This document shows, in pieces, positions 15,907 to 25,518 of a DNA stretch of 64,000 nt. The number at the start of each line of letters is the position of its first letter. Positions within the stretch are counted from its first letter, which is position 1. The notes beneath the pieces were generated by a model. It did no database searches and was not told the origin of the DNA. It saw only the letters and a program-made list of their open reading frames with translations. Source of the DNA: an uncultured bacterium. Lineage in GTDB: Bacteria; Bacillota; Clostridia; Lachnospirales; Lachnospiraceae. The stretch covers positions 1 through 64,000 of the forward strand of contig CANRVD010000004.1 of the NCBI GenBank assembly GCA_947643145.1, read 5' to 3'. The position numbers and the translations under genes are program-made.

Positions 15907-17901
15907 GTGTGGATGGAAAAGAAGAAAATCATCGGCGTCTGCGTCACCAGTATTCATAAAATAACGGTACACAGACTTTTAACAGCCCTTGGGAATGAAG
16001 CAGAAAAGCATGGCTATTCCTTACATATTTTTGCACCTTTTTCTGATTTATATTACAACTCTAAAAGCGATATTGCAGAGCAAAAGGTTTTTGATTTGAT
16101 TCCTTTTCATAAAATCTGTGCTTTGATTATTTTCAGTGAAATGATTAAATATATACCAATACAGGAAGCTCTTGTAAAGAAGGGAATAGAAGCTGATATT
16201 CCCATACTTGCCATCAAAGGCACGATGGAGAACTGCATCAATATCCAATATGATGCAGAAACCTCTTTGGCTGCTATTATCCGTCATTTAATTGAGCAGC
16301 ACCACTGCAAACATATCAACTTTATGGCTGGTATAGAAGGCAATCCTGTCTCTGAGAGACGCATTAAAATCTATCGTGAAGTTTTAACAGAATACAATTA
16401 TCCAATAGAGGAAGAACGTATCGGTTATGGAAATTTCTGGGGAGTTCCCGCTAAAGAAGCAACCCAAAAGTTTCTTGCTGCAGACTGCCCCAGACCAGAT
16501 GCGATTGTATGTGCCAATGATGCGATGGGAATTGCTGTATGCGATTATTTAATGAAGCAGGGGATTCGTGTTCCCGATGATATTATTGTTACCGGGCTTG
16601 GCGGACTGTTGGAAAGAGAATATCACATTCCTCTCCTGACTACAGCCATATACGACCCTGTCGATACCAGTAAAACCATTTTTGAACTGCTAAATGGAAT
16701 GCTGCAGGGAATCACCCCTTATACGCAGGACGTCCGAATTCCATGTAAAAATATTTATACCGAATCCTGCGGCTGCGAAATTCATACTGGATTAAAAACA
16801 GATACCCGTTTAGTAAATCTCTTTTTCATGGCAGAACAGGAACGGGGATACCGCCATGCCACATATGAATTTACTACCTATGTAAATACAGAGTCCACCT
16901 TGCGGGCACTGATTAAGCATTTGCCAAACTATGTTCAGGAACCAGGACTGACAGGTGTCAATCTCTACATCAATACAGACTTTGCTTCCCTGACAGAACT
17001 GCCTGTAAATACAGATGCCGACACTTCCTTTGTCCTGTTAAGCCATATCACAGAAGAAGGCGACTCACAGCCACTTCTTCCCCGCTCTTTACATACCCTT
17101 TGGACAACACCGGAAGAAACCTTTCAGGACGCAAAGCAGCTTTTGACCATTCCTCTGAATATATTGGATGATTTCTTTGGTTTTCTTACATTGGAGTATC
17201 ATGGGAATAAAATTATTCATGAATCCCTGTTTGAGCTGGTAATGACATTAAACCATCTGCTAGATGATATCAGCCAGAGAACAATTCTATTGCAGACAAA
17301 CCAACAGGTGAATGATGTATCAGAGCAGACAATCCAGTCTCTGGCCGAAATTGTAGAAGCAAAGTCCGAATTTACCGGATTACATGTAAAGCGGGTTTCT
17401 GAATATACCCGTATTTTGGCAGAAGCAATGGAATATTCTCCTGAGGATGTCAATACAATTCGCATTGCCTCTATGATGCACGATATTGGTAAGATTAATA
17501 TTCCGGCAGAAATTTTGGAAAAGCCCGGAAAACTGACAGACGAAGAATTTGAAGTGATAAAAACCCATATTACCGAAGGGGAGCGCCTGTTACGAAATGC
17601 CCCCGGAAAGATTATGGGGACTGCAAAAATTATCGCCTTGGAGCACCATGAAAAATGGGATGGCTCTGGTTATCTTGGGCGCAAAAATACAGAAATACAT
17701 TTAGACAGCCGCATTGTAGCACTGGCAGATGTATTTGATGCGCTGGTAAGCGAACGCCCTTATAAAAAACCTTTCTCTGATGAAAAAGCAAAAGAAATCA
17801 TTGTAAGCGACAGCGGCCGCCATTTTGACCCAGGTGTAGTAGACGCATTTGTAAACAATTTTGACCGTTTTTTGGAGATTCATGCAAACTACCCTGATTA
17901 A
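15907..17901 (+). CDS. LacI-like sensor fused to HD-GYP phosphodiesterase
   Basis: A 664-residue soluble protein. Residues 1-290 form a periplasmic-binding-protein/LacI-type sensor fold (PDAIVCANDAMGIAVCDYL, VPDDIIVTG) without a DNA-binding helix. A linker of about 180 residues and a helical segment (residues 455-480) lead to an HD-GYP domain at 480-660. HD is at residues 525-526 in HDIGKINIP, and HHEKWDGSGYLG is at 580-591. The conserved GYP is GYL here. HD-GYP enzymes hydrolyse cyclic di-GMP; the sensor half suggests regulation by a cytosolic small molecule, perhaps a sugar. Start: GTG with AAAGGA five bases upstream; ATG 15913 is the alternative. Confidence 0.82.
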   Translation: MWMEKKKIIGVCVTSIHKITVHRLLTALGNEAEKHGYSLHIFAPFSDLYYNSKSDIAEQKVFDLIPFHKICALIIFSEMIKYIPIQEALVKKGIEADIPILAIKGTMENCINIQYDAETSLAAIIRHLIEQHHCKHINFMAGIEGNPVSERRIKIYREVLTEYNYPIEEERIGYGNFWGVPAKEATQKFLAADCPRPDAIVCANDAMGIAVCDYLMKQGIRVPDDIIVTGLGGLLEREYHIPLLTTAIYDPVDTSKTIFELLNGMLQGITPYTQDVRIPCKNIYTESCGCEIHTGLKTDTRLVNLFFMAEQERGYRHATYEFTTYVNTESTLRALIKHLPNYVQEPGLTGVNLYINTDFASLTELPVNTDADTSFVLLSHITEEGDSQPLLPRSLHTLWTTPEETFQDAKQLLTIPLNILDDFFGFLTLEYHGNKIIHESLFELVMTLNHLLDDISQRTILLQTNQQVNDVSEQTIQSLAEIVEAKSEFTGLHVKRVSEYTRILAEAMEYSPEDVNTIRIASMMHDIGKINIPAEILEKPGKLTDEEFEVIKTHITEGERLLRNAPGKIMGTAKIIALEHHEKWDGSGYLGRKNTEIHLDSRIVALADVFDALVSERPYKKPFSDEKAKEIIVSDSGRHFDPGVVDAFVNNFDRFLEIHANYPD

Positions 17902-18000
17902 ACTTATGGAAATCAATTTTCAAAATCACAATTAACATTGCTATATAGATTATTTTCTTAGAGTATAAATTGTGATATTAAAATTGATTTCCGTGAAGTT
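17901..18000. repeat. 100-bp inverted repeat after the HD-GYP gene
   Basis: AACTTATGGAAATCAATTTT... from 17901 pairs with ...AAATTGATTTCCGTGAAGTT ending at 18000, arms of about 33 bases with few mismatches and an AT-rich centre. It overlaps the stop codon of the HD-GYP gene. It may act as a bidirectional terminator for this gene and the convergent PAS gene, or be a small palindromic element. Confidence 0.55.
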
Positions 18001-18039
18001 AAACATTTTTCAATCATTCCGATGTGATGTACTTTCCAA

Positions 18040-18426
18040 TTACTGATAATTGTATTGCTTTTCCTTTTCAATATTCCGGTATTCATGCTTCTCATAGTAT
18101 CCAATCAATACCCCGGATTCATCACGAAGCGCAACCATGTATACATCTTTGTTTTCCTTTTCGTTATGAAATGTATAAATCATATTATGTTCTGTGCTTT
18201 CCTGAAACCATGAAACCACCTTTTTTATCTGCTCTCCGGATTGTGCATGATGGCAGTCTAAAAGACTTTGCCCGATAAGTTCTGCACCACCCTGCTTTGC
18301 ATATCTTGCTATTGCCGCCGGGTTCATATAAATAATTTCATGCTCCAAGCTGCAAATTACAACAGCACATCTGTCCTGCTCGGCAATACTCCTGAAATAC
18401 TTTGACAAATCTATTGTCTTCTCCAT
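18040..18426 (-). CDS. Single-domain PAS protein
   Basis: A 128-residue protein consisting of one PAS domain (CAVVICSLEHEIIYMNPAAI, GQSLLDCHH, then the beta strands MIYTFHNEKENKDVYMVALRDE and GVLIGYYEKHEYR). PAS domains bind small ligands or haem or mediate protein contacts. No output domain is attached, so it may act through a partner. Start ATG 18426 has AAAGGA 12 bases upstream; a TTG at 18435 is too close to that site. It is convergent with the HD-GYP gene, separated by a 100-bp inverted repeat. Confidence 0.75.
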   Translation of the reverse strand: MEKTIDLSKYFRSIAEQDRCAVVICSLEHEIIYMNPAAIARYAKQGGAELIGQSLLDCHHAQSGEQIKKVVSWFQESTEHNMIYTFHNEKENKDVYMVALRDESGVLIGYYEKHEYRNIEKEKQYNYQ

Positions 18427-18512
18427 TTTTATCAACCATCCTTTCGATAAATTTTTATTTCTATCATTTATCTTACCATAGTCCGTTAAAAATCTCTACT
18501 ACCATGCCGCAG

Positions 18513-18907
18513 TCATCCAAAGGTTTGTTCCCATTCATTTCGTATTATTCCATATAAAGTACAATCATGAAATCCGTCTCGTGTTCTATAGTAATGCCGT
18601 AAAAGACCTTCATAGTGCATTCCAACCTTTTCCATCACTTTTCTGGAAGCAGGGTTTTCTACCGAACTAAATGAATCAATTCGTTCAATATCCGTATTAC
18701 GAAACATATAATCAATAACCGCTCTCGCTGCTTCACTTGAATAGCCTTGATTCCACCAACGGCTACCAATCTTGTAACCTAATTCACCTTTGAAATCATA
18801 TTCTGAAATTATAGTAATACCAATTGAGCCAATCATTTCACCATCTTTTAGGTACATTCCCCAGTAATAAGTATCGTTTCAATTGTTTTTGTTCCTATAT
18901 GCTTCAA
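18513..18907 (-). pseudogene. GNAT acetyltransferase (RimJ/RimL type), internally deleted
   Basis: The C-terminal two thirds are intact: GSIGITIISEYDFKGELGYK, WWNQGYSSEAARAVIDYMF and NPASRKVMEKVGM, the acetyl-CoA-binding core of RimJ/RimL-type N-acetyltransferases. Upstream, a strong AAGGAGG site precedes TTG and KHIGTKTIET, the normal start of this family, but about 55-65 residues between the two pieces are missing and the frame changes. So the gene has both ends and lacks its front-middle. The downstream part alone could start at ATG 18857 but would lack the first strands of the fold. Probably inactive. Confidence 0.68.
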
Positions 18908-19073
18908 GTGTATATTCCTCCTTACAAATTTCAATTGGGTTTATACAAAACCTACAACACATTATAACACATTTACATTTGCAAACAACAGGCATAGGAT
19001 ATTAAATTCTCTTTTCATGTATCGATAGGTTATGCTGTACTTGATGAGATGACAAGCTTGTCATACCAGATAC

Positions 19074-19102
19074 TTGTAAAACCACCCAAAAGACATTATA
19101 AT
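19074..19102 (+). promoter_or_regulatory. Promoter of rqcH
   Basis: TTGTAA (19074-19079) and TATAAT (19097-19102) with a 17-base spacer. Transcription would start about 35 bases before the rqcH start codon. Confidence 0.6.
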
Positions 19103-19144
19103 AAAGCAGATAAATGAAAGAGAAAGAAAGGATTATGACTACTT

Positions 19145-20929
19145 ATGGCATTTGATGGAATCGTTATTGCCGGCCTTGTTGCAGAGTTAAAAGAGACCAT
19201 ACTTGGTGGCAGAATCACGAAAATTACACAGACAGAGGCCGACAAGCTTTTGTTAACAATAAAAAACAGCAGACAGGATGAAACAGGAAAGACAATCCGC
19301 AGCCAGCACCGGCTTGTGATTTCTGTCAACCCAAGCCTGCCCCTGATTTATCTGACAGAGGATAATCAAACAGCACCATTACAGGCTCCTACCTTCTGTA
19401 TGGTTCTTCGCAAACATCTAAACAACTGCCAGATTCAGGCAGTCAGCCAGATTGGATTGGAACGTGTGATTCGTTTTGATTTGGAACATCTGAATGAAAT
19501 GGGGGATTACTGCAAAAAGCATCTTTATGTGGAACTTATGGGCAAGCACAGCAATATCATTTTCTGCAATGAAGAAGATATCATTATTGACAGTATCAAA
19601 CATATTTCCCTGCTAATCAGTTCTGTCAGGGAAGTCCTGCCGGGAAGGGAATATTTTATTCCTAACACGCAGGAGAAAAAGGATCCCTTTTCTGTCACAG
19701 AGCAGGAATTTATAGAAGACATCCTCTCCAGACCAATGCCGCTTGATAAGGCGCTTTTTCGCAGCCTGACCGGCTTTAGCAGTGTTATGGCAAATGAACT
19801 CCTGTACCGTGCCTCCCTCTCTGACTGTAATATGGCAAATGAACTTACAGAAGCAGAAAAACTGCATCTTTACCGAAATTTCAAGGAATTTATGGAAGAC
19901 ATTGAAAATGGGAAATTCCATCCGGTAATCATCTATCAGGGTGATTCTCCGGTAGAATTTGCAGGTGTTGCACTCACCGGATATGAAAATAATCCTTCCT
20001 ACCGCACCAAAAACTGCAAAAATATCAGTCAAATGCTATACCAATATTACAATACGAAGGAAATCTTAGGGCGTATCCACCAAAAATCTTCTGATTTGCG
20101 CCGGATTACACAAACTGCACTGGAACGAAGCATCAAAAAGTATGATTTACAGCAAAAGCAGTTAAATGATACCGGAAAGCGTGACAAATATAAAATTTAT
20201 GGGGAACTTCTAACCACTTATGGCTACGAACTTACAGGTGGTGAAAAGAAAATCACCTGCGAAAATTATTATACTGGTAAAGAAATCACAATCCCTCTTG
20301 ATGAAACAAAAAGTGCTTTAGAAAATGCAAAGCATTATTTTGAAAAATATGCGAAACTGAAAAGGACTTATGAAGCGCTTTCCGAGCAGATTATTGAAAC
20401 AAAGGAAGAAATGGAACACTTAAATTCCATTAGCAATTCTTTAGATATTGCACGGTATGAAGAGGACCTTACCGCAATCCGCAGAGAGCTTTCCGAGTCT
20501 GGTTATATCAAACGCCATATGCAGAAAGGCAAACAGGCATCACGCAAAACAGAAAAAAGCAAGCCATTCCACTACCTCTCTTCGGATGGTTTTCATATGT
20601 ACGTTGGGAAAAATAATTTCCAAAATGATGAGCTGACTTTTAAAATTGCAACCGGAAACGACTGGTGGTTCCACGCCAAGCAAAATGCCGGTTCCCATGT
20701 AATTGTCAAAACAGAAGGCAAAGAACTTCCTGACCGCACCTTTGAGGAAGCGGCGCGCCTTGCTGCATATTATTCCAAGGCACGCGACCAGGAAAAAGCA
20801 GAAATAGACTATATCCAAAAAAAGCACATCAAAAAGCCAAATGGTGCAAAACCGGGATTTGTTGTCTATTACACAAACTACTCCATGACGATTCCTACCG
20901 ACATTACCGGGATTCAGGAAATAGATTAA
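19145..20929 (+). CDS. rqcH: Ribosome quality control protein RqcH (NFACT/FbpA family)
   Basis: A 594-residue NFACT protein, homologue of eukaryotic Rqc2. It binds stalled 50S subunits carrying peptidyl-tRNA and recruits tRNA-Ala to add C-terminal alanine tails that mark incomplete proteins for degradation. MAFDGIVIAGLVAELKETIL is the conserved NFACT-N start; helices and coiled coils occupy about 300-440; the NFACT-R domain at about 470-580 has YLSSDGFHMYVGKNN, GNDWWFHAKQNAGSH and HIKKPNGAKPGFVVYY. Older annotations call it fibronectin-binding protein. It is followed after 25 bases by a PHP phosphatase on the same strand. Confidence 0.9.
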   Translation: MAFDGIVIAGLVAELKETILGGRITKITQTEADKLLLTIKNSRQDETGKTIRSQHRLVISVNPSLPLIYLTEDNQTAPLQAPTFCMVLRKHLNNCQIQAVSQIGLERVIRFDLEHLNEMGDYCKKHLYVELMGKHSNIIFCNEEDIIIDSIKHISLLISSVREVLPGREYFIPNTQEKKDPFSVTEQEFIEDILSRPMPLDKALFRSLTGFSSVMANELLYRASLSDCNMANELTEAEKLHLYRNFKEFMEDIENGKFHPVIIYQGDSPVEFAGVALTGYENNPSYRTKNCKNISQMLYQYYNTKEILGRIHQKSSDLRRITQTALERSIKKYDLQQKQLNDTGKRDKYKIYGELLTTYGYELTGGEKKITCENYYTGKEITIPLDETKSALENAKHYFEKYAKLKRTYEALSEQIIETKEEMEHLNSISNSLDIARYEEDLTAIRRELSESGYIKRHMQKGKQASRKTEKSKPFHYLSSDGFHMYVGKNNFQNDELTFKIATGNDWWFHAKQNAGSHVIVKTEGKELPDRTFEEAARLAAYYSKARDQEKAEIDYIQKKHIKKPNGAKPGFVVYYTNYSMTIPTDITGIQEID

Positions 20930-20954
20930 TCTTACAGAAAGGCGGTTTATAAAA

Positions 20955-21815
20955 ATGATACAGTCTGACAGCCACGTACACACAAGCTTTTCCTCTGACA
21001 GTTCCACTCCTATGGAAGATATGATTTTCCGCGGAAAATCACTTGGACTCTCCTCTATCTGTTTTACCGACCATATGGACTATGGATTTCCTGTTCAGGA
21101 AAATGGTATGGATTTTCTCTTCTCTGTAGAAGATTATTTTTCTAAGATAAAGGAACTCTCCAGAAAACATCCCGACTTTCCAATCCGCACCGGGGTTGAG
21201 CTTGGACTGAAAAAGGATGTTCTTGCTGCTGCCTTAAAACTGACGAAAGAGTATGCTTTTGATTTTGTAATAGGCTCTACTCATCTCGTAGATGATATTG
21301 ACCCGTATGATAACGAATATTGGGAAAACTATGGTGAGGAAAATGGCATACGGCACTATTATGAAACTACTCTGCAAAATATCGGAGAAGGCTTTGACTA
21401 TGATGTATACGGTCATATTGATTATGTCATCCGCTACTGCCCTTCCATGAATACTTTACTAACTGATGTTAGACAAACCGAAGCCTTTTATCAGAAGATG
21501 CTAAAAAAGAACCAGCATATCATTGATGAAATCCTTTCTACTTTAATTTCTTTTGGAAAGGGCATTGAAATCAATACAGCCGGATGGAAACGCGGACTTG
21601 GGCATCCAAATCCCCATGAAGCCATTCTGAAACGTTACGCTGAACTTGGCGGAAGGATGATTACCATCGGTTCAGATGCCCATGAAACCAAGTACCTCGC
21701 CTATGATTTTGCAAAAATTCCCGCACTTTTGCAAAGCCTGGGCTTTACTTCCTATACAGAGTTTCATGGACGCAAACCGATACAAATTTCACTTCTTTCA
21801 TACCATTCACTATAA
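20955..21815 (+). CDS. hisK: Histidinol-phosphatase, PHP family
   Basis: A 286-residue metal-dependent phosphatase of the PHP fold, HisJ/HisK type, which dephosphorylates histidinol phosphate in histidine synthesis. Metal ligands are visible in DSHVHTSFSSDSS, FTDHMDY, GVELGL, GSTHLVD, DVYGHIDY and GSDAHE. The ribosome site AAAGGCGG is 10 bases from ATG. It lies 25 bases after rqcH and may share its transcript. No other his gene is nearby, so a related PHP phosphoesterase activity cannot be excluded. Confidence 0.82.
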   Translation: MIQSDSHVHTSFSSDSSTPMEDMIFRGKSLGLSSICFTDHMDYGFPVQENGMDFLFSVEDYFSKIKELSRKHPDFPIRTGVELGLKKDVLAAALKLTKEYAFDFVIGSTHLVDDIDPYDNEYWENYGEENGIRHYYETTLQNIGEGFDYDVYGHIDYVIRYCPSMNTLLTDVRQTEAFYQKMLKKNQHIIDEILSTLISFGKGIEINTAGWKRGLGHPNPHEAILKRYAELGGRMITIGSDAHETKYLAYDFAKIPALLQSLGFTSYTEFHGRKPIQISLLSYHSL

Positions 21816-21828
21816 AATACAGAAGATA

Positions 21829-22995
21829 CTATTCCTTCTGCTGCTGGTATTCATCTGAAAATTCACGCAGCTGCTCCACAAGCAGCTTTAATTTCTTCAC
21901 AAAAAGATTTAATTCGTCTATTGTATTTTCTGCACCTAGAGAAATACGTATCGTTCCACGGGCTGTTTCCTCTGGCAGGCCAATTCCCTGTAATACATGG
22001 GAAACAGTATGCTCAGAAGCGGAACAGGCAGAACCGGCAGACACGCAGATTCCCTCCATATCCAAAAGAATAATTAAGGACTCTCCTTCCAGATACTTAA
22101 AACTAACATTTACATTTCCATCCAGCCTCTGGCTTCTGGAGCCATTGATTTGGCAGTATGGTATCTCGGTTACGATTCTCCGTATCAGATATTCCCTCAT
22201 ACGCAGCAATTTCCTGTGATTGACTTCGTAATCCCTCATACCAAGTGCAACCGCTTTTCCCATACCCACAATTGCAGGTACGTTTTCTGTTCCTGCACGC
22301 CTTCCGCGCTCCTGCCCTCCCCCATGCATAAAGGAAGGCAGGACAATTCCAGAACGTATATAGAGAAATCCAACTCCCTTTGGCCCCTGAAACTTATGGC
22401 TGCTGGCACTAAGCAAATCAACAGGAAGCTTTCTGACATCTATCTTCTCATGCAGATATGCCTGCACCGCATCGGTATGGAACAGGATTCCCTGCTTTCT
22501 TGCAAACATACCAATTTCATGAATCGGCTGTATGGTTCCAATTTCATTGTTTGCAAACATAATGCTGATTAAAATGGTATCTGGGCGGATAGTATTTTTC
22601 AGCATATTGACAGAAACCCGCCCTTCTGAATCCACAGGCAGATACGTCACCTCATATCCCCTGCTTTCCAAATACTCGCATGTCCGTAATACAGCATGGT
22701 GCTCAATGCAGGAAGTAATAATATGACGTCCCCGTTCCTTTAACCCTTCTGCCGCCCCGATTAATGCCCAATTGTCAGATTCCGTTCCTCCACTTGTAAA
22801 GTATATTTCCTCTTTCTCCGCATGAATGCTGTCCGCAATCCTCTGGCGGACACGCTGCAAAATTTCCTTCACATCGGCACTAAATTCATATGCTCCTGAA
22901 GGATTTCCATAAAGCCTTTCAAAATAAGGCTCCATCTCATTTACAACTTCAGGATGCACAGCCGTCGTTGCAGCATGGTCAAAATATATCATCAC
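21829..22995 (-). CDS. Cysteine desulfurase (IscS/NifS family)
   Basis: A 388-residue class V PLP aminotransferase that removes sulfur from cysteine for iron-sulfur clusters or thio-modified tRNA. YFDHAATTAVHP is the family start; the PLP lysine is Lys201 in SSHKFQGPKG; the sulfur acceptor is Cys324 in SAGSACSAS. The long active-site loop of group I (IscS-like) enzymes is present. The gene stands alone on the minus strand, convergent with hisK 13 bases away, with no iscU or mnmA adjoining in this window. The partner and exact role (tRNA thiolation or Fe-S assembly) are therefore open. Confidence 0.9.
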   Translation of the reverse strand: MMIYFDHAATTAVHPEVVNEMEPYFERLYGNPSGAYEFSADVKEILQRVRQRIADSIHAEKEEIYFTSGGTESDNWALIGAAEGLKERGRHIITSCIEHHAVLRTCEYLESRGYEVTYLPVDSEGRVSVNMLKNTIRPDTILISIMFANNEIGTIQPIHEIGMFARKQGILFHTDAVQAYLHEKIDVRKLPVDLLSASSHKFQGPKGVGFLYIRSGIVLPSFMHGGGQERGRRAGTENVPAIVGMGKAVALGMRDYEVNHRKLLRMREYLIRRIVTEIPYCQINGSRSQRLDGNVNVSFKYLEGESLIILLDMEGICVSAGSACSASEHTVSHVLQGIGLPEETARGTIRISLGAENTIDELNLFVKKLKLLVEQLREFSDEYQQQKE

Positions 22996-23190
22996 ACATT
23001 CCCCCGGTTTCTGTGAATCCTATCGCACAACAAATCAAAAATCATTTCATTGTACTAATTAAAGTATATGGAAAAAAGAAGAGGTTGTGTCTGATTTTTG
23101 GCATATATCATCTAATTTGGCGCATAAGATGTGATGTATTATTTCTGCTTCTGGTAAGGATATTCCTATAGAAATGAGGACTTGTCATAT

Positions 23191-24735
23191 ATGAAAAAAA
23201 TAAGAAATAAATTAATTCAGGGAACTCTTTTGCTGACCATTGCAGGTTTTTCCACCCGCCTAATTGGCTTTATCTACCGTATTTTTTTAGCAGATACTCT
23301 AGGCTCCAGAATTTTGGGTATCTACCAGCTCGTCTTTCCCGTCTATGGAATCTGCTTTACGATTTATGGGGCAGGCATCCAGACTGCCATCTCCCAGTTG
23401 ATTGCTTCCAATGTAGGCAATCCTGGGCATAAGACAAGGAAAGATCTCGCTATTTTAAAATGGGGACTCTTTGCGTCCCTTTCCCTTTCCTTATCCCTGA
23501 CTGCTCTCATCTATTTTTTCGCAGAGCCGATTTCCGTCTACTTTTTGTTAGAAGAAAGCTGCAGCCCTTATCTTAAAGTCCTCTGCCTTCTCTTTCCATT
23601 CTGTGGCACTTCTGCCTGTATTAATGGCTATTTTTATGGAAAAAAAGAAGCAAAGGTGCCTGCGGTTACCCAGATTGTTGAACAGCTTGTCCGGGTTGCT
23701 GCGACTGTTTTTCTCTGTCTTTCCCTTTCTGCAACCGGAGCTGTCGGCTGTAAAATTGCTGTATTCGGACTGGTACTGGGTGAAATGGCATCCTGCTTCT
23801 ACAACTGCTTCCACCTTTATCTGGATATTCGTAGTTGCACAAAAAAACGTGCCTCCGCCCATGTAACACCATTGACGATTCAAAATAACAAAATCGCCAC
23901 TTCCCTGCTTTTTCTCGCCTTTACCCTGACAACAACAAAACTCGTAATTTCGATTCTCCACAGCGTTGAAGCTGTATTTATTCCTGCTGCCCTAAAGCAA
24001 TTCGGCTGTACCCCGCAGGATGCCCTAAGTATCTACGGTATCCTCTCCGGCATTGCCCTTCCTTTTATCCTCTTTCCTTCCACCGTTACCAACTCCTTTG
24101 CCGTTATGCTGCTTCCGGCGATTGCACAGGCACAGGCAGAACGCTCCAATGAAAAAATCAAGTCCTATGTCACCATTTCCGGAAAGTACAGTCTCATAAT
24201 CGGCTATCTGTTTACCTGCCTTTTTCTGCTTTTTGGAAAAGAGTTCGGTACCTTTCTCTTTCACAGTGTTGATGCCGGAAACTATATCTATGCCCTCTCC
24301 TGGCTCTGTCCGTTTCTTTACCTCTCTACCACTTTAACCAGTATTATTAACGGACTCGGCAAGACACAGCTTACCTTTCTAATTACTGCCGTCAGCCTTT
24401 TTATTAAAATATATTTTCTAATCTTCCTCGTTCCAAGATTTGGGATTCACGCCTATCTCGCCGGTTCTCTAATCAGCCAGATAGTAATGACACTGCTGCA
24501 GCTTGCATACCTGAATAAATATATCAACTGGTCTGTTAAAAACTTTTTTGTCATTCCCGGTACCTGTCTTTTCCTTCTCGCTTTTCTGTGCAAAAAAGTT
24601 TACCTAATTCTGCCTCCTGCGCCAAACAATCATATTACAATTCTTGTAATCGGCGGATTCTGCCTGCTTATCTGCCTGTTGTATGTTTTTATTCTGGAAC
24701 GCCTGCACTGCATTAACCGGAAAGATATTTCCTGA
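23191..24735 (+). CDS. SpoVB/MurJ-like lipid-linked oligosaccharide flippase
   Basis: A 514-residue membrane protein of the MOP superfamily with about 14 hydrophobic helices. LIQGTLLLTIAGFSTRLIGF near the N terminus and the following YRIFLADTLG are the usual opening of SpoVB-type polysaccharide biosynthesis proteins. In spore formers SpoVB is needed for cortex peptidoglycan; relatives flip lipid-linked precursors. ATG 23191 is favoured by GAGGA ten bases upstream; the TTG at 23182 is too close to it. It stands alone on its strand. Whether it serves sporulation or general envelope synthesis cannot be told here. Confidence 0.85.
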   Translation: MKKIRNKLIQGTLLLTIAGFSTRLIGFIYRIFLADTLGSRILGIYQLVFPVYGICFTIYGAGIQTAISQLIASNVGNPGHKTRKDLAILKWGLFASLSLSLSLTALIYFFAEPISVYFLLEESCSPYLKVLCLLFPFCGTSACINGYFYGKKEAKVPAVTQIVEQLVRVAATVFLCLSLSATGAVGCKIAVFGLVLGEMASCFYNCFHLYLDIRSCTKKRASAHVTPLTIQNNKIATSLLFLAFTLTTTKLVISILHSVEAVFIPAALKQFGCTPQDALSIYGILSGIALPFILFPSTVTNSFAVMLLPAIAQAQAERSNEKIKSYVTISGKYSLIIGYLFTCLFLLFGKEFGTFLFHSVDAGNYIYALSWLCPFLYLSTTLTSIINGLGKTQLTFLITAVSLFIKIYFLIFLVPRFGIHAYLAGSLISQIVMTLLQLAYLNKYINWSVKNFFVIPGTCLFLLAFLCKKVYLILPPAPNNHITILVIGGFCLLICLLYVFILERLHCINRKDIS

Positions 24736-24827
24736 TGCAAAATGGCGCTGTTGAACCCGGATTTTTGACGAAAACCCTGTCAAAAATTCCCAAACCTGAC
24801 AAAGGGTGTGAAAAGTAACAAGAAGAT

Positions 24828-24869
24828 ATTACTTCGGCGGTTAAATATCGTATGCTTATACGAAGTAAT
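24828..24869. repeat. 42-bp mini version of family A repeat
   Basis: ATTACTTCGGCGGTTAAATATCG is followed after a few bases by TACGAAGTAAT. Both terminal arms of family A are present but the centre is lost, leaving a short palindrome between the flippase gene and the DUF4321 gene. Confidence 0.6.
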
Positions 24870-25004
24870 AGCAGAAAACAGCGAAAATTAGCACTGGAAA
24901 CAAAAATGGGGATATAGTATAATAAGAAGCAAGGAAGTTCCCCGCAAGTATTACTTTGAATTATTGCATACATGGGAATAAACAGAAATGGAGGATACAT
25001 ACTT

Positions 25005-25265
25005 ATGGCAAAAGGTGCTGGAAAAAATAACTGGGCACTCTTTCTATTACTTTTGGCAGGCATTGTCCTTGGTAGCTTTATCGCACAGATGACCGCAGGA
25101 CTTCCGGGCTTTTCCTGGCTGAGCTATGGACAGAAGTTTGGTCTTACCAAACCGCTGACATTGGACTTAGGTGTTATGGTACTAACCTTTGCCCTTTCCA
25201 TTAAAATAACTATCGGAAGCATTATCGGTATATTAATTGGAATCATAATTTATCATTTTATTTAA
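25005..25265 (+). CDS. DUF4321 small membrane protein
   Basis: An 86-residue protein starting MAKGAGKNNWALFLLLLAGI, with two or three hydrophobic segments (about 9-28, 44-60 and 66-85) and the motif LGSFIAQMTAGLPGFSWLSYG typical of DUF4321. The start at 25005 has ATGGAGGATACATACTT upstream. The family is common in Clostridia, often near maf, radC and mreB, and has no known function; those neighbours are absent here. A strong terminator follows 12 bases after the stop. Confidence 0.78.
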   Translation: MAKGAGKNNWALFLLLLAGIVLGSFIAQMTAGLPGFSWLSYGQKFGLTKPLTLDLGVMVLTFALSIKITIGSIIGILIGIIIYHFI

Positions 25266-25277
25266 TCGTAAATGCTT

Positions 25278-25320
25278 AATGTCAGGGTGACGCCCTTACT
25301 GGCTTTGCACCCTGACATTT
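25278..25320. terminator. Bidirectional terminator
   Basis: AATGTCAGGGTG (25278-25289) pairs perfectly with CACCCTGACATT (25308-25319), followed by T-rich sequence. It lies between the convergent DUF4321 gene and the small GVNLT gene and can serve both. Confidence 0.8.
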
Positions 25321-25326
25321 CTACTG

Positions 25327-25518
25327 CTACTCTTTAATTTCATCAATATCTGTCAAATTAACACCACATACATTTAAAATTGCCTTTAAAGAAAGATACT
25401 TCTTTTTCAGCTTTGCATATGTCTCTGTAGCATTTTCCTTTTTCGCTAATATCATATATTCCTGTATTTCCTTAAAATCATCAATAGCAACTTTAGCAAC
25501 CTCTACACCTGATGGCAT
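25327..25518 (-). CDS. Small GVNLT-type protein, 63 aa
   Basis: A 63-residue soluble, helical protein beginning MPSGVEVAKVAIDDFKEIQE and ending ILNVCGVNLTDIDEIKE. It is a paralogue of the protein at 3664-3846, sharing the C-terminal pattern YxxLKxILxxxGVNLTxxDxIKE. The start at 25518 has AAGGGGGTG upstream; the GTG at 25527 is part of that site. It is monocistronic, convergent with the DUF4321 gene. Function unknown. Confidence 0.62.
   Translation of the reverse strand: MPSGVEVAKVAIDDFKEIQEYMILAKKENATETYAKLKKKYLSLKAILNVCGVNLTDIDEIKE

Noticed and set aside
23548-23961. Minus-strand frames inside the flippase gene
   Set aside because: No family motif, and wholly contained in a gene with clear membrane topology.
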